Below are positions 8,629 to 18,088 of a DNA stretch of 64,000 nucleotides, piece after piece (within the stretch, counting starts at the first letter, position 1; every line of letters starts with the position of its first letter). The stretch comes from Entomomonas sp945283395. GTDB lineage: Bacteria > Pseudomonadota > Gammaproteobacteria > Pseudomonadales > Pseudomonadaceae. The stretch spans positions 15,322 to 79,321 of the forward strand of contig CAMLLC010000011.1 of assembly GCA_946480835.1 (NCBI GenBank). Direction: 5' to 3'. The position numbers were made by a program, and so were the translations under genes. The notes below the pieces were generated by a model that had not been told where the DNA came from, searched no databases, and saw only the letters and a program-made list of their open reading frames with translations.

Positions 8629-10026
8629 ATGACCAAACACACCAATCAAGCATGGGGCGGTCGTTTCAATGAACCAGTCGACGCCTTTGTTGCCCGCTTT
8701 ACAGCCTCTGTGGATTTTGATAAACGCCTTTATAAACATGATATCATGGGCTCAATTGCACACGCTAAAATGCTTAGTCAAGTAGGTATTTTAACGGCAA
8801 CAGAATGCGATGCTATCATTAATGGCTTACATCAAATTCAACAAGAAATAGAAGCAGGCCAATTTGAATGGCGAATTGATCTTGAAGATGTTCACATGAA
8901 CATTGAAGCAAAACTCACAGAACGTATAGGGGTAACAGGCAAGAAACTTCATACTGGACGTAGTCGTAATGACCAAGTAGCTACCGATGTTCGGCTTTGG
9001 CTAAGGGACGAAATTGACAATATCTGCGCCGAAATTACTCGTTTCCAACAAGGCATACTAGATTTAGCAAGTAAAGAAGCAGATACTATTATGCCAGGTT
9101 TCACTCATTTACAAACAGCGCAACCGGTGACCTTTGGTCATCATTTAATGGCTTGGTTTGAAATGTTAAATCGTGATTATGAACGTTTAATAGATACTCG
9201 CAAAAGAGTTAATCGCATGCCATTAGGCAGTGCAGCGCTAGCTGGTACTACTTATCCTATCGACAGACAAATTACTTGCCAACTATTAGGTTTTGAAGCA
9301 GTTTCTGGTAATTCGCTAGATGGCGTATCAGACAGAGATTTTACTATAGAATTTTGCAGTACCGCCAGTCTAATTATGATGCACCTATCACGCTTCTCAG
9401 AAGAATTAGTCCTATGGACTAGTGCTCAATTTCGTTTTGTGGAATTACCTGACCGTTATTGTACGGGCAGCTCCATCATGCCCCAAAAGAAAAATCCCGA
9501 TGTACCTGAATTGATCAGAGGTAAAACAGGCCGAGTATATGGTAATCTCATTAGCCTACTCACCCTGATGAAGGGGCAGCCATTAGCTTATAATAAAGAT
9601 AATCAAGAAGATAAAGAGCCTTTATTTGATGCGGTAGATACCGTATCCGATTCACTGCGCGTGTTTGCTGACATGATTCCCGCCCTTAAAGCACGCCGCG
9701 ATGTGATGCGCGAAGCTGCTATCAGCGGCTTCTCAACAGCAACTGATCTAGCTGACTATCTGGTTTTTAAAGGGCTTCCGTTCCGTGATTGTCACGCAAT
9801 TGTAGGTCATGCTGTCCGCTATGGCATTGAACATAATAAGTCGTTAACTGATATGTCACTCGCTGAATTAAGGCAATTTAGTAATAAGATAAATGAAGAT
9901 GTGTTTGCAGTTTTAACCCTAGAAGGCTCAGTTAATGCCCGTAATCACCTAGGAGGCACCGCCCCAAAACAAGTAAAGCAAGCCATCGAACAAGCTAAAA
10001 AACTTATTGAAGCCCGACACCAATAA
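8629..10026 (+). CDS. argH: Argininosuccinate lyase
   Basis: Cleaves argininosuccinate to arginine and fumarate, the last step of arginine synthesis. The length of 465 residues is normal. HTGRSRNDQ (residues 108-116), the TH pair at 159-160 and the flexible-loop signature GSSIMPQKKNPD (about 280-291) carry the substrate-binding and catalytic residues of the fumarase/aspartase superfamily. It is divergent from the glycosyltransferase and monocistronic. In Pseudomonas argH lies near fimS/algR and hemC, none of which is seen here, so local synteny has been rearranged. Confidence 0.97.
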   Translation: MTKHTNQAWGGRFNEPVDAFVARFTASVDFDKRLYKHDIMGSIAHAKMLSQVGILTATECDAIINGLHQIQQEIEAGQFEWRIDLEDVHMNIEAKLTERIGVTGKKLHTGRSRNDQVATDVRLWLRDEIDNICAEITRFQQGILDLASKEADTIMPGFTHLQTAQPVTFGHHLMAWFEMLNRDYERLIDTRKRVNRMPLGSAALAGTTYPIDRQITCQLLGFEAVSGNSLDGVSDRDFTIEFCSTASLIMMHLSRFSEELVLWTSAQFRFVELPDRYCTGSSIMPQKKNPDVPELIRGKTGRVYGNLISLLTLMKGQPLAYNKDNQEDKEPLFDAVDTVSDSLRVFADMIPALKARRDVMREAAISGFSTATDLADYLVFKGLPFRDCHAIVGHAVRYGIEHNKSLTDMSLAELRQFSNKINEDVFAVLTLEGSVNARNHLGGTAPKQVKQAIEQAKKLIEARHQ

Positions 10027-10048
10027 CTAGCTATAAATATAGCTAATA

Positions 10049-10074
10049 GCGTCTTAATTTTAAAATTAAGGCGC
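10049..10074 (+). terminator. Hairpin downstream of argH
   Basis: GCGTCTTAATTTT and AAAATTAAGGCGC form a nearly perfect inverted repeat (one G-T wobble) 22 bases after the argH stop. The innermost A/T pairs would open to form the loop. There is no clear T-tract, so this is a terminator by position and stem stability only. Confidence 0.5.
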
Positions 10075-10416
10075 TCCATTACTAATCAATTAATCAAGTA
10101 ACATAAAACGTTAACTTATATAAATTGATAATCCTAATTATTATTGGAACATTACAATTTATTTCAATCAAAAATAATCAGAACCCTTTGCTAATATACA
10201 ATGCATTGATTTTTATTATTAATAGCCACTTAGAAAAGCCTAACTTGGATTGGACGGTTAAACAACATTAGGGTAAACTATTATCCCGTCTTTAATTCAA
10301 AGCAATTTAAGTTAAAGTAACTTATAAATCTATGCGAGTTATTAAAATAACATAGATTTTTTGCTTATTGCTACTTTATGACAACTACTTTGTCATTACA
10401 AATGCTAGGAACTCTC
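10075..10416. other. Intergenic region before pyrG
   Basis: No coding sequence is visible. The stretch contains the pyrG promoter region and, near its end, a hairpin followed by six T residues (listed at 10328-10362). A short RNA ending at that hairpin cannot be excluded. In Pseudomonas tilS and accA lie upstream of pyrG; neither is here. Confidence 0.4.
10328..10362 (+). terminator. Terminator-like hairpin in the pyrG leader (possible attenuator)
   Basis: ATCTAT pairs with ATAGAT and GTTATT with AATAAC, with a 4-base bulge (GCGA) and a small loop. A run of six T overlaps the 3' end of the stem. This is the shape of an intrinsic terminator, lying 55 bases before the pyrG start and about 250 bases after the argH terminator. 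It could attenuate pyrG or end a short RNA. Confidence 0.45.
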
Positions 10417-12048
10417 ATGACGCGTTATATCTTCGTCACTGGCGGTGTTGTTTCTTCTTTAGGAAAAGGCATTGCCTCTGCCTCTCTGGCTGCAATATTA
10501 GAAGCACGAGGCCTAAAAGTTACTCTTCTCAAGCTTGACCCTTATATTAATGTTGACCCCGGCACTATGAGCCCATTCCAACATGGGGAAGTATTTGTAA
10601 CCGATGATGGGGCTGAAACAGATCTCGATTTAGGTCATTATGAACGGTTTGTGCGTACAACCATGACCCAAAATAATAATTTTACGACTGGCCGCGTTTA
10701 CGCTGATGTGCTTCGTAAAGAACGTCATGGTGATTATCTAGGGGCTACTATTCAAGTGATTCCCCATATTACGGATGAAATTAAGCACCGTATCATTAAA
10801 GGGGCAGCTAATGCTGATATTGCTATGGTTGAAATTGGCGGGACTGTAGGCGATATAGAGTCTCAACCCTTTTTAGAAGCAATCAGGCAATTAAGAGTAG
10901 AAGTAGGGCCAAAACATGCCATACTCATGCACCTTACTTTAGTACCCTATATTGCTACAGCCGGCGAAACTAAAACTAAACCTACCCAGCATTCAGTTAA
11001 AGAACTTCGTTCGATAGGTTTACAACCTGATATTCTTATCTGTCGCTCGGATCATCCTATTGATCTATCTTCACGTCGCAAAATTTCGCTATTCACTAAT
11101 GTGGAAGAGCGTGCGGTAATCTCCTTAGAAGATGCTGATACTATCTACCGCATTCCTTCTATTCTTCACGCCCAAGGACTAGATGATTATGTGGTAGAAC
11201 GCTTTAATTTAGACTGTGCGCCTGCTGATTTATTCGAATGGGAACAAGTAGTGGATGCCAAACTGCATCCACAACATGAAGTGACTATTGCCATGGTAGG
11301 CAAATACATGGAATTATTAGACGCTTATAAATCGCTTATTGAAGCGATAGGACATGCTGGCATAAAGAATCGCACTAAAGTTAATCTACGTTATATTGAT
11401 TCAGAAGATATAGAAACCAAAGGAGTTAGCTTATTAGCTGGCGCAGATGCTATTCTAGTTCCTGGCGGCTTTGGCCTAAGAGGTGTAGAAGGCAAAATCA
11501 CTACCGTTCAATATGCTAGGGAAAATAAAATTCCTTACCTTGGTATCTGTTTAGGTCTGCAAGTAGCGGTCATTGAATTTGCACGCCACATAGTAGGCAT
11601 GGAGGACGCTAATTCATCTGAATTTAGTAAAGATACTCCTTACCCTGTCATAGGTCTAATTACTGAATGGCAAGATGCTGACGGATCTACCGAAAAGCGT
11701 TCGGAATATTCAGATTTGGGGGGTACTATGAGATTAGGTGGGCAAATTTGTAAACTTACCACTGCCTCACATGTTTACAGCTGCTATCAACAAGAGATTA
11801 TTAGAGAACGTCATAGACACCGTTATGAAGTGAATAATACGCTCTTACCTAAATTAATAGCAGCTGGCTTAAAAGTAACAGGTCGCTCTGAAGATGAAGC
11901 ATTGGTGGAAGTGGTTGAAGTACCAGATCACCCTTGGTTTGTAGCTTGTCAATTTCATCCTGAATTTACCTCTACACCAAGAGATGGCCATCCCCTCTTT
12001 AGTGGTTTTGTAAAAGCAGCTCTTAAACATCACGAGTTAACAAAATAG
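10417..12048 (+). CDS. pyrG: CTP synthase
   Basis: Makes CTP from UTP using glutamine nitrogen. The N-terminal synthase domain begins with the hallmark MTRYIFVTGGVVSSLGKG, which fixes the start at the ATG at 10417 with AGGA upstream; the frame is open 39 bases further upstream but that part is not conserved. The C-terminal class I glutaminase domain has PGGFGLRGVEGK and the nucleophile elbow GICLGLQ near residue 380, and ends with CQFHPEF. At 543 residues it is full length. It leads the pyrG-kdsA-eno cluster typical of Pseudomonas and related bacteria, with kdsA starting one base after its stop codon. Confidence 0.97.
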   Translation: MTRYIFVTGGVVSSLGKGIASASLAAILEARGLKVTLLKLDPYINVDPGTMSPFQHGEVFVTDDGAETDLDLGHYERFVRTTMTQNNNFTTGRVYADVLRKERHGDYLGATIQVIPHITDEIKHRIIKGAANADIAMVEIGGTVGDIESQPFLEAIRQLRVEVGPKHAILMHLTLVPYIATAGETKTKPTQHSVKELRSIGLQPDILICRSDHPIDLSSRRKISLFTNVEERAVISLEDADTIYRIPSILHAQGLDDYVVERFNLDCAPADLFEWEQVVDAKLHPQHEVTIAMVGKYMELLDAYKSLIEAIGHAGIKNRTKVNLRYIDSEDIETKGVSLLAGADAILVPGGFGLRGVEGKITTVQYARENKIPYLGICLGLQVAVIEFARHIVGMEDANSSEFSKDTPYPVIGLITEWQDADGSTEKRSEYSDLGGTMRLGGQICKLTTASHVYSCYQQEIIRERHRHRYEVNNTLLPKLIAAGLKVTGRSEDEALVEVVEVPDHPWFVACQFHPEFTSTPRDGHPLFSGFVKAALKHHELTK

Positions 12049-12049
12049 T

Positions 12050-12895
12050 ATGCCTCAAAAAATTATAAAAGTTGGTAATATTTCTATAGCGAACGACAAA
12101 CCTTTTGTCTTGTTTGGTGGCATGAACGTATTGGAATCTCGTGACCTTGCCTTAACAATCTGTGAACACTATATAAAGGTTACTGAACAATTAGGGATAC
12201 CTTACGTATTCAAAGCAAGTTTTGATAAAGCTAATCGTTCATCTATTAACTCTTTTAGAGGCCCAGGACTAGACGCTGGCTTAAAAATTTTTGAAGAAAT
12301 TAAAACTACTTTTAATGTTCCTGTTATAACGGATGTTCACGAACCTGCCCAAGCAGCACCAGTGGCTGAAGTATGCGACATTATCCAATTACCTGCTTTT
12401 TTATCTAGGCAAACCGATTTAGTAGTTGCTATGGCTAAAACTGGCGCTGTTATCAATATTAAAAAGGCACAATTTCTAGCACCGCAAGAAACGCAACATA
12501 TCCTTGCTAAATGCATAGAAGCAGGTAACGAACAATTAATTTTGTGTGAAAGGGGAAGCTGCTTTGGTTATAACAACCTGATAGTAGATATGTTAGGTTT
12601 TGGTATTATGAAACAGTTTGAATATCCTGTCTTTTTTGATGTTACTCATGCATTACAAATGCCTGGTAAACGGGTTGATTCAGCAGATGGTCGACGTGCC
12701 CAAGTCACAGATCTAGCCAAAGCAGGCCTTAGTCAAGGACTGGCTGGTTTATTTTTAGAGGCGCATCCAGATCCTGATCATGCTAAATGTGATGGACCTT
12801 GTGCATTACCTTTAGATAAGTTGGAGCCTTTTTTAAGCCAACTAAAACAACTGGATGATTTAATTAAATCATTCCCCCCTATTGCAACAGCGTAA
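12050..12895 (+). CDS. kdsA: 3-deoxy-8-phosphooctulonate synthase (KDO-8-phosphate synthase)
   Basis: Condenses phosphoenolpyruvate with arabinose 5-phosphate to give KDO-8-phosphate for the LPS inner core. The 281-residue protein shows the conserved MNVLESRDLALTICEHY start region, KASFDKANRSS, and the C-terminal GRRAQVTDLAKAG and FLEAHPDPDHAKCDGP segments. It belongs to the same fold family as class I DAHP synthases. Its ATG follows the pyrG stop after a single base, so translational coupling within a pyrG-kdsA-eno operon is likely. Confidence 0.97.
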   Translation: MPQKIIKVGNISIANDKPFVLFGGMNVLESRDLALTICEHYIKVTEQLGIPYVFKASFDKANRSSINSFRGPGLDAGLKIFEEIKTTFNVPVITDVHEPAQAAPVAEVCDIIQLPAFLSRQTDLVVAMAKTGAVINIKKAQFLAPQETQHILAKCIEAGNEQLILCERGSCFGYNNLIVDMLGFGIMKQFEYPVFFDVTHALQMPGKRVDSADGRRAQVTDLAKAGLSQGLAGLFLEAHPDPDHAKCDGPCALPLDKLEPFLSQLKQLDDLIKSFPPIATA

Positions 12896-12931
12896 AAGCC
12901 TACTAGGCTGTATTTTGGAGTAGCACTAACA

Positions 12932-14224
12932 ATGGTAAAAATTGTTGATATTAAAGGTCGTGAAATATTAGACTCCCGTGGCAATCCAACGGTAGAAGCA
13001 GATGTTATCCTTGATAATGGCTTAGTAGGGCGGGCCTGTTCGCCTTCTGGAGCCTCTACTGGTTCTAGAGAGGCTTTAGAGTTACGTGATGGTGAGCCAA
13101 GCCGTTACTTAGGGAAGGGGGTCTTAAAAGCTGTAGCCAATGTAAATGGGCCTATTAAAGAAGCATTATTAGGTAAAGACCCTAGCAACCAAGCTGAACT
13201 AGATAAAATTATGATAGACCTAGATGGCACAGAAAATAAAGCCAAGCTAGGGGCTAATGCTATCTTAGCTGTTTCTTTAGCAATAGCCAAAGCAGCTGCT
13301 AGAACGCTAGGCATTCCTTTATACGAACACATTGCCAACCTTAACGGTACGCCTAAACAATACAGTATGCCAGTACCTATGATGAATATCATCAATGGCG
13401 GTGAACATGCCGATAACAATGTTGATATACAAGAATTTATGATTCAGCCAATAGGTGCTAAAACTTTCGCAGACGCACTACGTATGGGAGCTGAAATATT
13501 TCAAAATCTTAAGACTATTTTACATGAGCGTAAATTAAGTACTTCGGTTGGTGATGAAGGTGGTTTTGCTCCTAACTTCTCATCTAATGAAGCCGCTTTA
13601 TCTGCTATTGTTGCAGCAGTAGCTAAAGCTGGTTATAAACTAGGTGATGATGTTACACTTGCCCTTGATTGTGCTTCCAGTGAGTTTTATAAAGACGGTC
13701 AATATGTATTAGCGGGTGAAAATAAATCTTTCAGTTCTGCCGAATTTGCTGATTACTTAGATAACCTTACTAATCTTTATCCTATCATTTCTATTGAAGA
13801 TGGTATGGATGAATATGACTGGGAAGGTTGGAAAATTTTAACTGACAAGTTAGGTAAAAAGGTACAATTAGTAGGTGATGATCTGTTTGTCACTAACACC
13901 AAAATTCTTAACGAAGGTATAGAAAAAGGTATTGCTAACTCAATACTTATTAAATTTAATCAGATAGGCTCCTTAACTGAAACATTAGAAGCTATCAAAA
14001 TGGCTAAAAAAGCTGGTTATACAGCTATTATCTCGCACCGTAGCGGTGAGACCGAAGATGCTACTATTGCTGACTTAGCAGTGGGTACAGCTGCTGGTCA
14101 AATCAAGACAGGTTCATTGTGTCGCAGCGATCGTATGGCTAAATACAACCAATTACTTCGAATTGAAGAAGTATTGGCAGATAAAGCGCCTTATCATGGC
14201 CGCGAAGAATTTGAACGCTACTAA
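12932..14224 (+). CDS. eno: Enolase
   Basis: Interconverts 2-phosphoglycerate and phosphoenolpyruvate in glycolysis and gluconeogenesis, and in many gammaproteobacteria also joins the RNA degradosome. The 430 residues include GREILDSRGNPTVE at the start, SVGDEGGFAPN in the middle, SILIKFNQIGSLTET and SHRSGETED, which hold the catalytic Lys and substrate-binding residues. GGAG lies upstream of the ATG. It ends the operon. In Pseudomonas ftsB and ispD follow; here the gene is followed by a terminator and unrelated sequence. Confidence 0.98.
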   Translation: MVKIVDIKGREILDSRGNPTVEADVILDNGLVGRACSPSGASTGSREALELRDGEPSRYLGKGVLKAVANVNGPIKEALLGKDPSNQAELDKIMIDLDGTENKAKLGANAILAVSLAIAKAAARTLGIPLYEHIANLNGTPKQYSMPVPMMNIINGGEHADNNVDIQEFMIQPIGAKTFADALRMGAEIFQNLKTILHERKLSTSVGDEGGFAPNFSSNEAALSAIVAAVAKAGYKLGDDVTLALDCASSEFYKDGQYVLAGENKSFSSAEFADYLDNLTNLYPIISIEDGMDEYDWEGWKILTDKLGKKVQLVGDDLFVTNTKILNEGIEKGIANSILIKFNQIGSLTETLEAIKMAKKAGYTAIISHRSGETEDATIADLAVGTAAGQIKTGSLCRSDRMAKYNQLLRIEEVLADKAPYHGREEFERY

Positions 14225-14565
14225 ACTAACTTCAGGACCATTCAATAAAGCCAGCTATACCTTATGTGCTGGCTTTATATTTATTAACAATCGCTTTTGC
14301 TACTTTCAATTTTAATGCTCGAGCAACTCAACCATTACCCATTTGCTATTTAGCTGCCGCCCATTAGCTAACTAGTGGCCATTTAGGGAATAGATAGGAA
14401 AGGTCACATTATGATGAGACGCTCCCACTAAGGCCAATGATTATGCTACTATTCGAATGAATTAGTTGTATATTATTAGATCCACCTTGATCCTTTATTT
14501 ATTTAATATGTTATCAACATATCCCTATCGAAAGGGCCTGTTAATTTTATTAACATTATCGTTTT
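14225..14565. other. Intergenic region between convergent eno and the TraB/GumN gene
   Basis: Contains the eno terminator (14245-14278) and two short A/T palindromes (about 14507-14524 and 14538-14553) near the end of the TraB/GumN gene, which may help terminate it. I see no remnant of ftsB or ispD, which follow eno in Pseudomonas. No coding sequence is visible. Confidence 0.4.
14245..14278 (+). terminator. Terminator of the pyrG-kdsA-eno operon
   Basis: ATAAAGCCAGC and GCTGGCTTTAT form a perfect 11-bp stem with a 12-base loop about 20 bases after the eno stop. The T residues at the end of the stem and the T/A-rich sequence beyond fit an intrinsic terminator. Confidence 0.75.
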
Positions 14566-15438
14566 TTAATTAGCTTCAACTTGATAATAAGAAATGCTAT
14601 AACCTCTTGCAGCTAATAAATTCAATACACTCTCATCGCCAATTAAATGCATGTCCCCTACAACCACTAAAGTTAGTTTATTAGTATCTGCAAATTTTTC
14701 TATTTGACTTAGCCATGCTTTATTACGCTTAACTAACAAGTTTTGATAAAACTTGTTCATACTGATACTATTACTATAGTCATTGATCTGGGCAAGCATA
14801 GTAGTTGTTTCACCTGCATATATTTGCTTAACCAAAATATCCAAAGCTAAGTTTTTATTTTCAAGCTCCTTTAACATTTCTTCTATAAGCACATTAGGGT
14901 TAATTTGTTTTAATGTAGCCAACGCTGCTAATTGTTGTTCAATAGTTTCTAACCCAACTATTTCTTTACCTTCGGCTTTTGCTTTATCATAAAGTATTCT
15001 ATCTATACCCGCTTGATATCCCTGCTGTTGCCAAATCATCACAGGTAACGAAAGACTCATAAAAGCGGCATCAAATCTAGTTAGCTGGATAGGTATATTA
15101 TATTTTCGCATAACTGCTTGCAGCCTTTGCCAGACATCCGCTCTGAGGGTTTTATCGAGCGTTGTTCCGTGCAATTGAAATTGTAGCGCCATCTGACTTG
15201 CAACGGTTATTGAATCTAATTCAACTAAATCTACCTCGAAAGCTATTCTGCTCGACACTTTAAAGGCTTGTAAATATTCTGCTGGTAATGGTAATTGAGA
15301 TGGATGTAATAAATGAATACTGCCTGCTAAAATGACCTTTTTTCCCTCTTTTTCAGCAAGCCAAACACTACTTTTAGCATAACTAAACGAAGAAATAATG
15401 ATTAATAGTATTAATAGTAGTGCTTTAAATTTTTTCAT
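14566..15438 (-). CDS. TraB/GumN family protein, exported
   Basis: A 290-residue member of the TraB/PrgY/GumN family, some members of which are metal-dependent proteases of the Tiki type. A signal peptide is evident (LLLILLIIISSFSYA). The two family motifs are present: GSIHLLHP near the N-terminus and GDMHLIGDESV near the C-terminus, each with the His expected to bind metal. The start is the ATG at 15438; a TTG at 15456 would overlap ppx and is less likely. It directly follows ppx on the same strand and is probably co-transcribed. The substrate is unknown. Confidence 0.85.
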   Translation of the reverse strand: MKKFKALLLILLIIISSFSYAKSSVWLAEKEGKKVILAGSIHLLHPSQLPLPAEYLQAFKVSSRIAFEVDLVELDSITVASQMALQFQLHGTTLDKTLRADVWQRLQAVMRKYNIPIQLTRFDAAFMSLSLPVMIWQQQGYQAGIDRILYDKAKAEGKEIVGLETIEQQLAALATLKQINPNVLIEEMLKELENKNLALDILVKQIYAGETTTMLAQINDYSNSISMNKFYQNLLVKRNKAWLSQIEKFADTNKLTLVVVGDMHLIGDESVLNLLAARGYSISYYQVEAN

Positions 15439-15452
15439 GGCAAAACCTATTA

Positions 15453-16955
15453 TCAAAAGACTTCTAGTTCATATCCTATGCGTTTTAGCCAAATCGCTTC
15501 TTGGCAAAAATCAGCTTGCGTTAGAGGGTTACTTTCTAACCATCCTTGAGGAAAACGTATCTCTAGCTTTTTAGGTTTGGCAGTTAGTTTTACCTCAAGC
15601 TCACGCTGATTACTACGGATATGATGAAATAAAATAGCAAATCTCAATAAAATACATAATCTAATAAGCTGTTCACTATGCTCGGTAGCTTCTTCAAACT
15701 TATCCTTGGGTATATTCCTTCTATGTCCTCTCACCAGCATTGCCAACTCCTGTTGTTCTTGTCGAGAAAATCCTGATAATTCTGAATATTCCAATAAATA
15801 AGCACTATGTTTATGATATTGATAATGGGCAATATCTAGGCCTATCTCATAAACCTTAGCGCCCCAATTTAACAGTTCTGCATACCAATCATCTTCTAGT
15901 AACCAATCTTTTGCCACTTGGCTAAGTGCTTCTAATGCTTTAGCCGAAACTCTGGCGGCCTGCTCTGTATCTACATGATAACGTTCTTGTAAAGACAACA
16001 TTGTTCTTTCTCTAACATCTTCATGTTGGTAGCGACCTAGTTGATCATATAAGACACCTTCTCTAAGTGCCCCTTCTGAATAACTCATCTTATCCAAATC
16101 TAATGCATCAAAAATTGCTTCTAATATGGCTAATCCTGGTGGCAAAATAGCCTTTCTATCATTTTTGATTCCTTCAATATCTAATTTTTCTACATCACCT
16201 AATTTTAATATTTTTTGTTTTAACCAAGTGATTCCCTCCCTACAAATCTCAGCATCAGAACTAGCATACCCTGCCGCTTTACAAGCATTAGCTATAGCCT
16301 TGATAGTACCTGATGAGCCTACAACCTCTTGCCAACCTAATTTTTGTAATGATTGCTCTATAGCCATTAATTCTAAACGTGCTGCGGTATAAGCTTGAGC
16401 ATATCTGTTAGCCGTTAGTTTTTCACCAGCAAAATATTTTCTATGATAGCTTACGCAACCCATTTGTTGGCTTTCTAAAAGCAATGGATCAAAATTTTGG
16501 CCTATTATAAATTCTGTGCTACCACCGCCTATATCCACTACTAAGCGCTTATTTTTAGAGGTTCTTAAGGTATTAGACACCCCTAAATAAATTAATCTAG
16601 CCTCTTCCCTGCCTGAAATAATCTCTACTGGATGCTTTAATATTTCTTCAGCTTTTTTGATAAATTCTTTTCGATTTCTAGCCTCTCTGAGGGCATTAGT
16701 TCCTACAACTCTTACACTCTCTTCCGGCATATTTTCAACTATTTGGGCAAAACGCTTTAAACACTTATAGCCTCTCTCCATAGCGGCTTCGTCTAAACGT
16801 AAATCCTCTGTTATGCCTGCTGCTAATTGTACCTTTTCACCTAATTGTTCTAACACCTTAATATTATCATTGTCTACTCTGGCTACTAACATATGAAAAC
16901 TATTAGACCCTAGATCAATAGTAGCAATAACAGAATGAACATTATCAGCCGTCAT
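15453..16955 (-). CDS. ppx: Exopolyphosphatase (Ppx/GppA family)
   Basis: Releases phosphate from the ends of inorganic polyphosphate; the related GppA converts pppGpp to ppGpp. The actin-like ATPase fold is evident from ATIDLGSNSFHMLVARV at residues 11-27 and VVDIGGGSTEFIIGQ at about 139-153, with GSSGTIKAI following. The C-terminal HD-like half begins near residue 310. The 500-residue length is that of Pseudomonas Ppx. No ppk is adjacent, although in Pseudomonas ppk lies beside ppx. The TraB/GumN gene follows on the same strand. Confidence 0.93.
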   Translation of the reverse strand: MTADNVHSVIATIDLGSNSFHMLVARVDNDNIKVLEQLGEKVQLAAGITEDLRLDEAAMERGYKCLKRFAQIVENMPEESVRVVGTNALREARNRKEFIKKAEEILKHPVEIISGREEARLIYLGVSNTLRTSKNKRLVVDIGGGSTEFIIGQNFDPLLLESQQMGCVSYHRKYFAGEKLTANRYAQAYTAARLELMAIEQSLQKLGWQEVVGSSGTIKAIANACKAAGYASSDAEICREGITWLKQKILKLGDVEKLDIEGIKNDRKAILPPGLAILEAIFDALDLDKMSYSEGALREGVLYDQLGRYQHEDVRERTMLSLQERYHVDTEQAARVSAKALEALSQVAKDWLLEDDWYAELLNWGAKVYEIGLDIAHYQYHKHSAYLLEYSELSGFSRQEQQELAMLVRGHRRNIPKDKFEEATEHSEQLIRLCILLRFAILFHHIRSNQRELEVKLTAKPKKLEIRFPQGWLESNPLTQADFCQEAIWLKRIGYELEVF

Positions 16956-17136
16956 AGATTAACTTCTTGTCTGCAATTAATAGAAATAGGTATATATTTT
17001 AAAGTGTCAACATGTTCAATAACAGGAAAATATTATTAAAACAATATTTGTCAGCTTTATAAAATATATTGTAACCTGTTATTTTGAAAATCACCTATTG
17101 TAAATAATAGTTTTTTTGCTCTATTGGAAAATGTCT

Positions 17137-17982
17137 ATGAATTATCGCCATGCATTTCATGCAGGAAACCATGCTGATGTATTTAAGCATTTAGTGCTTA
17201 CTAACCTTATTAATTTAATGAGCCACAAAGCAACTGCTTTTGCCTATCTAGATACTCATGCAGGGGTAGGTCTATACGACTTATACGGAAATGAAGCAAA
17301 ACGCACAGGGGAATGGTTAACAGGCATAAAATTATTATTAGACCAACCTAATCACCCTGCCTTTGTAGCATCTTACGTAGAGGTCATACATGCGTTAAAT
17401 CCCCAACAACAGCTACGTTATTACCCAGGCTCGCCTCTTTTAGCTCAAAGACTTATGCGCTCACAAGATAAACTTATATTAAATGAGCTACACCCTCAAG
17501 ACCTACAATTATTAAAACAACTTTTTAAAGAGGATCATCGCATTAGTATTCATAACCAAAATGGCTGGTTATTAGCAAAAGCATTATTTCCTCTAGCCGA
17601 AAAAAGAGCTCTTATTCTCATAGATTCTCCTTTTGAAAAAACAGATGATTTTGCACAATGCCTGAATGCCTTGACAGAAATAACGAAAAGAATGCGTCAA
17701 GCAGTGGTAGCTGTATGGTATCCCATTAAGAAGAAAGAAGATCTTAAAGGGTTTTACCTTAATGTAACACGCATTAAAAGCATACCTAAATTATTAAAAG
17801 TTGAAATGCTCATGCAAGCGGCAGATAATAACTTAGGCTTGAATGGTTCAGGAATGGTTATTGCGAATCCTCCTTGGAAACTAGAGGTAGAATTGGTTAA
17901 TTTGTTAAATTACCTTAAGCAAATATTAGCACCAAATACTGGCAAATACTCAATTGATTGGCTAATAGCTGAAAAAAGCTAA
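17137..17982 (+). CDS. rlmJ: 23S rRNA (adenine2030-N6)-methyltransferase RlmJ
   Basis: Methylates A2030 of 23S rRNA with S-adenosylmethionine. MNYRHAFHAGNHADVFKH is the family hallmark and fixes the start at 17137, with GGA eight bases upstream; a second ATG lies six bases earlier. YLDTHAGVG is the SAM-binding motif, and NPPWKLE near the C-terminus is also conserved. The catalytic motif IV reads IDSPFE, where E. coli RlmJ has DPPYE: the aspartate is kept but the first proline is serine. Length (281) matches the family. It is monocistronic. Confidence 0.93.
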   Translation: MNYRHAFHAGNHADVFKHLVLTNLINLMSHKATAFAYLDTHAGVGLYDLYGNEAKRTGEWLTGIKLLLDQPNHPAFVASYVEVIHALNPQQQLRYYPGSPLLAQRLMRSQDKLILNELHPQDLQLLKQLFKEDHRISIHNQNGWLLAKALFPLAEKRALILIDSPFEKTDDFAQCLNALTEITKRMRQAVVAVWYPIKKKEDLKGFYLNVTRIKSIPKLLKVEMLMQAADNNLGLNGSGMVIANPPWKLEVELVNLLNYLKQILAPNTGKYSIDWLIAEKS

Positions 17983-18088
17983 TGACTATTTTTTATAATA
18001 GTTGCTATTATTTATTAATTTTTGACTTTAAACACTATTAAACATTTTAAAAACATGTAAAGTAACTAATCATTTTATCCTAAAGAAC

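Noticed and set aside
14507..14553. A/T-rich palindromes downstream of the TraB/GumN gene
   Set aside because: Weak stems without a T-tract; noted in the intergenic entry but not called as terminators.
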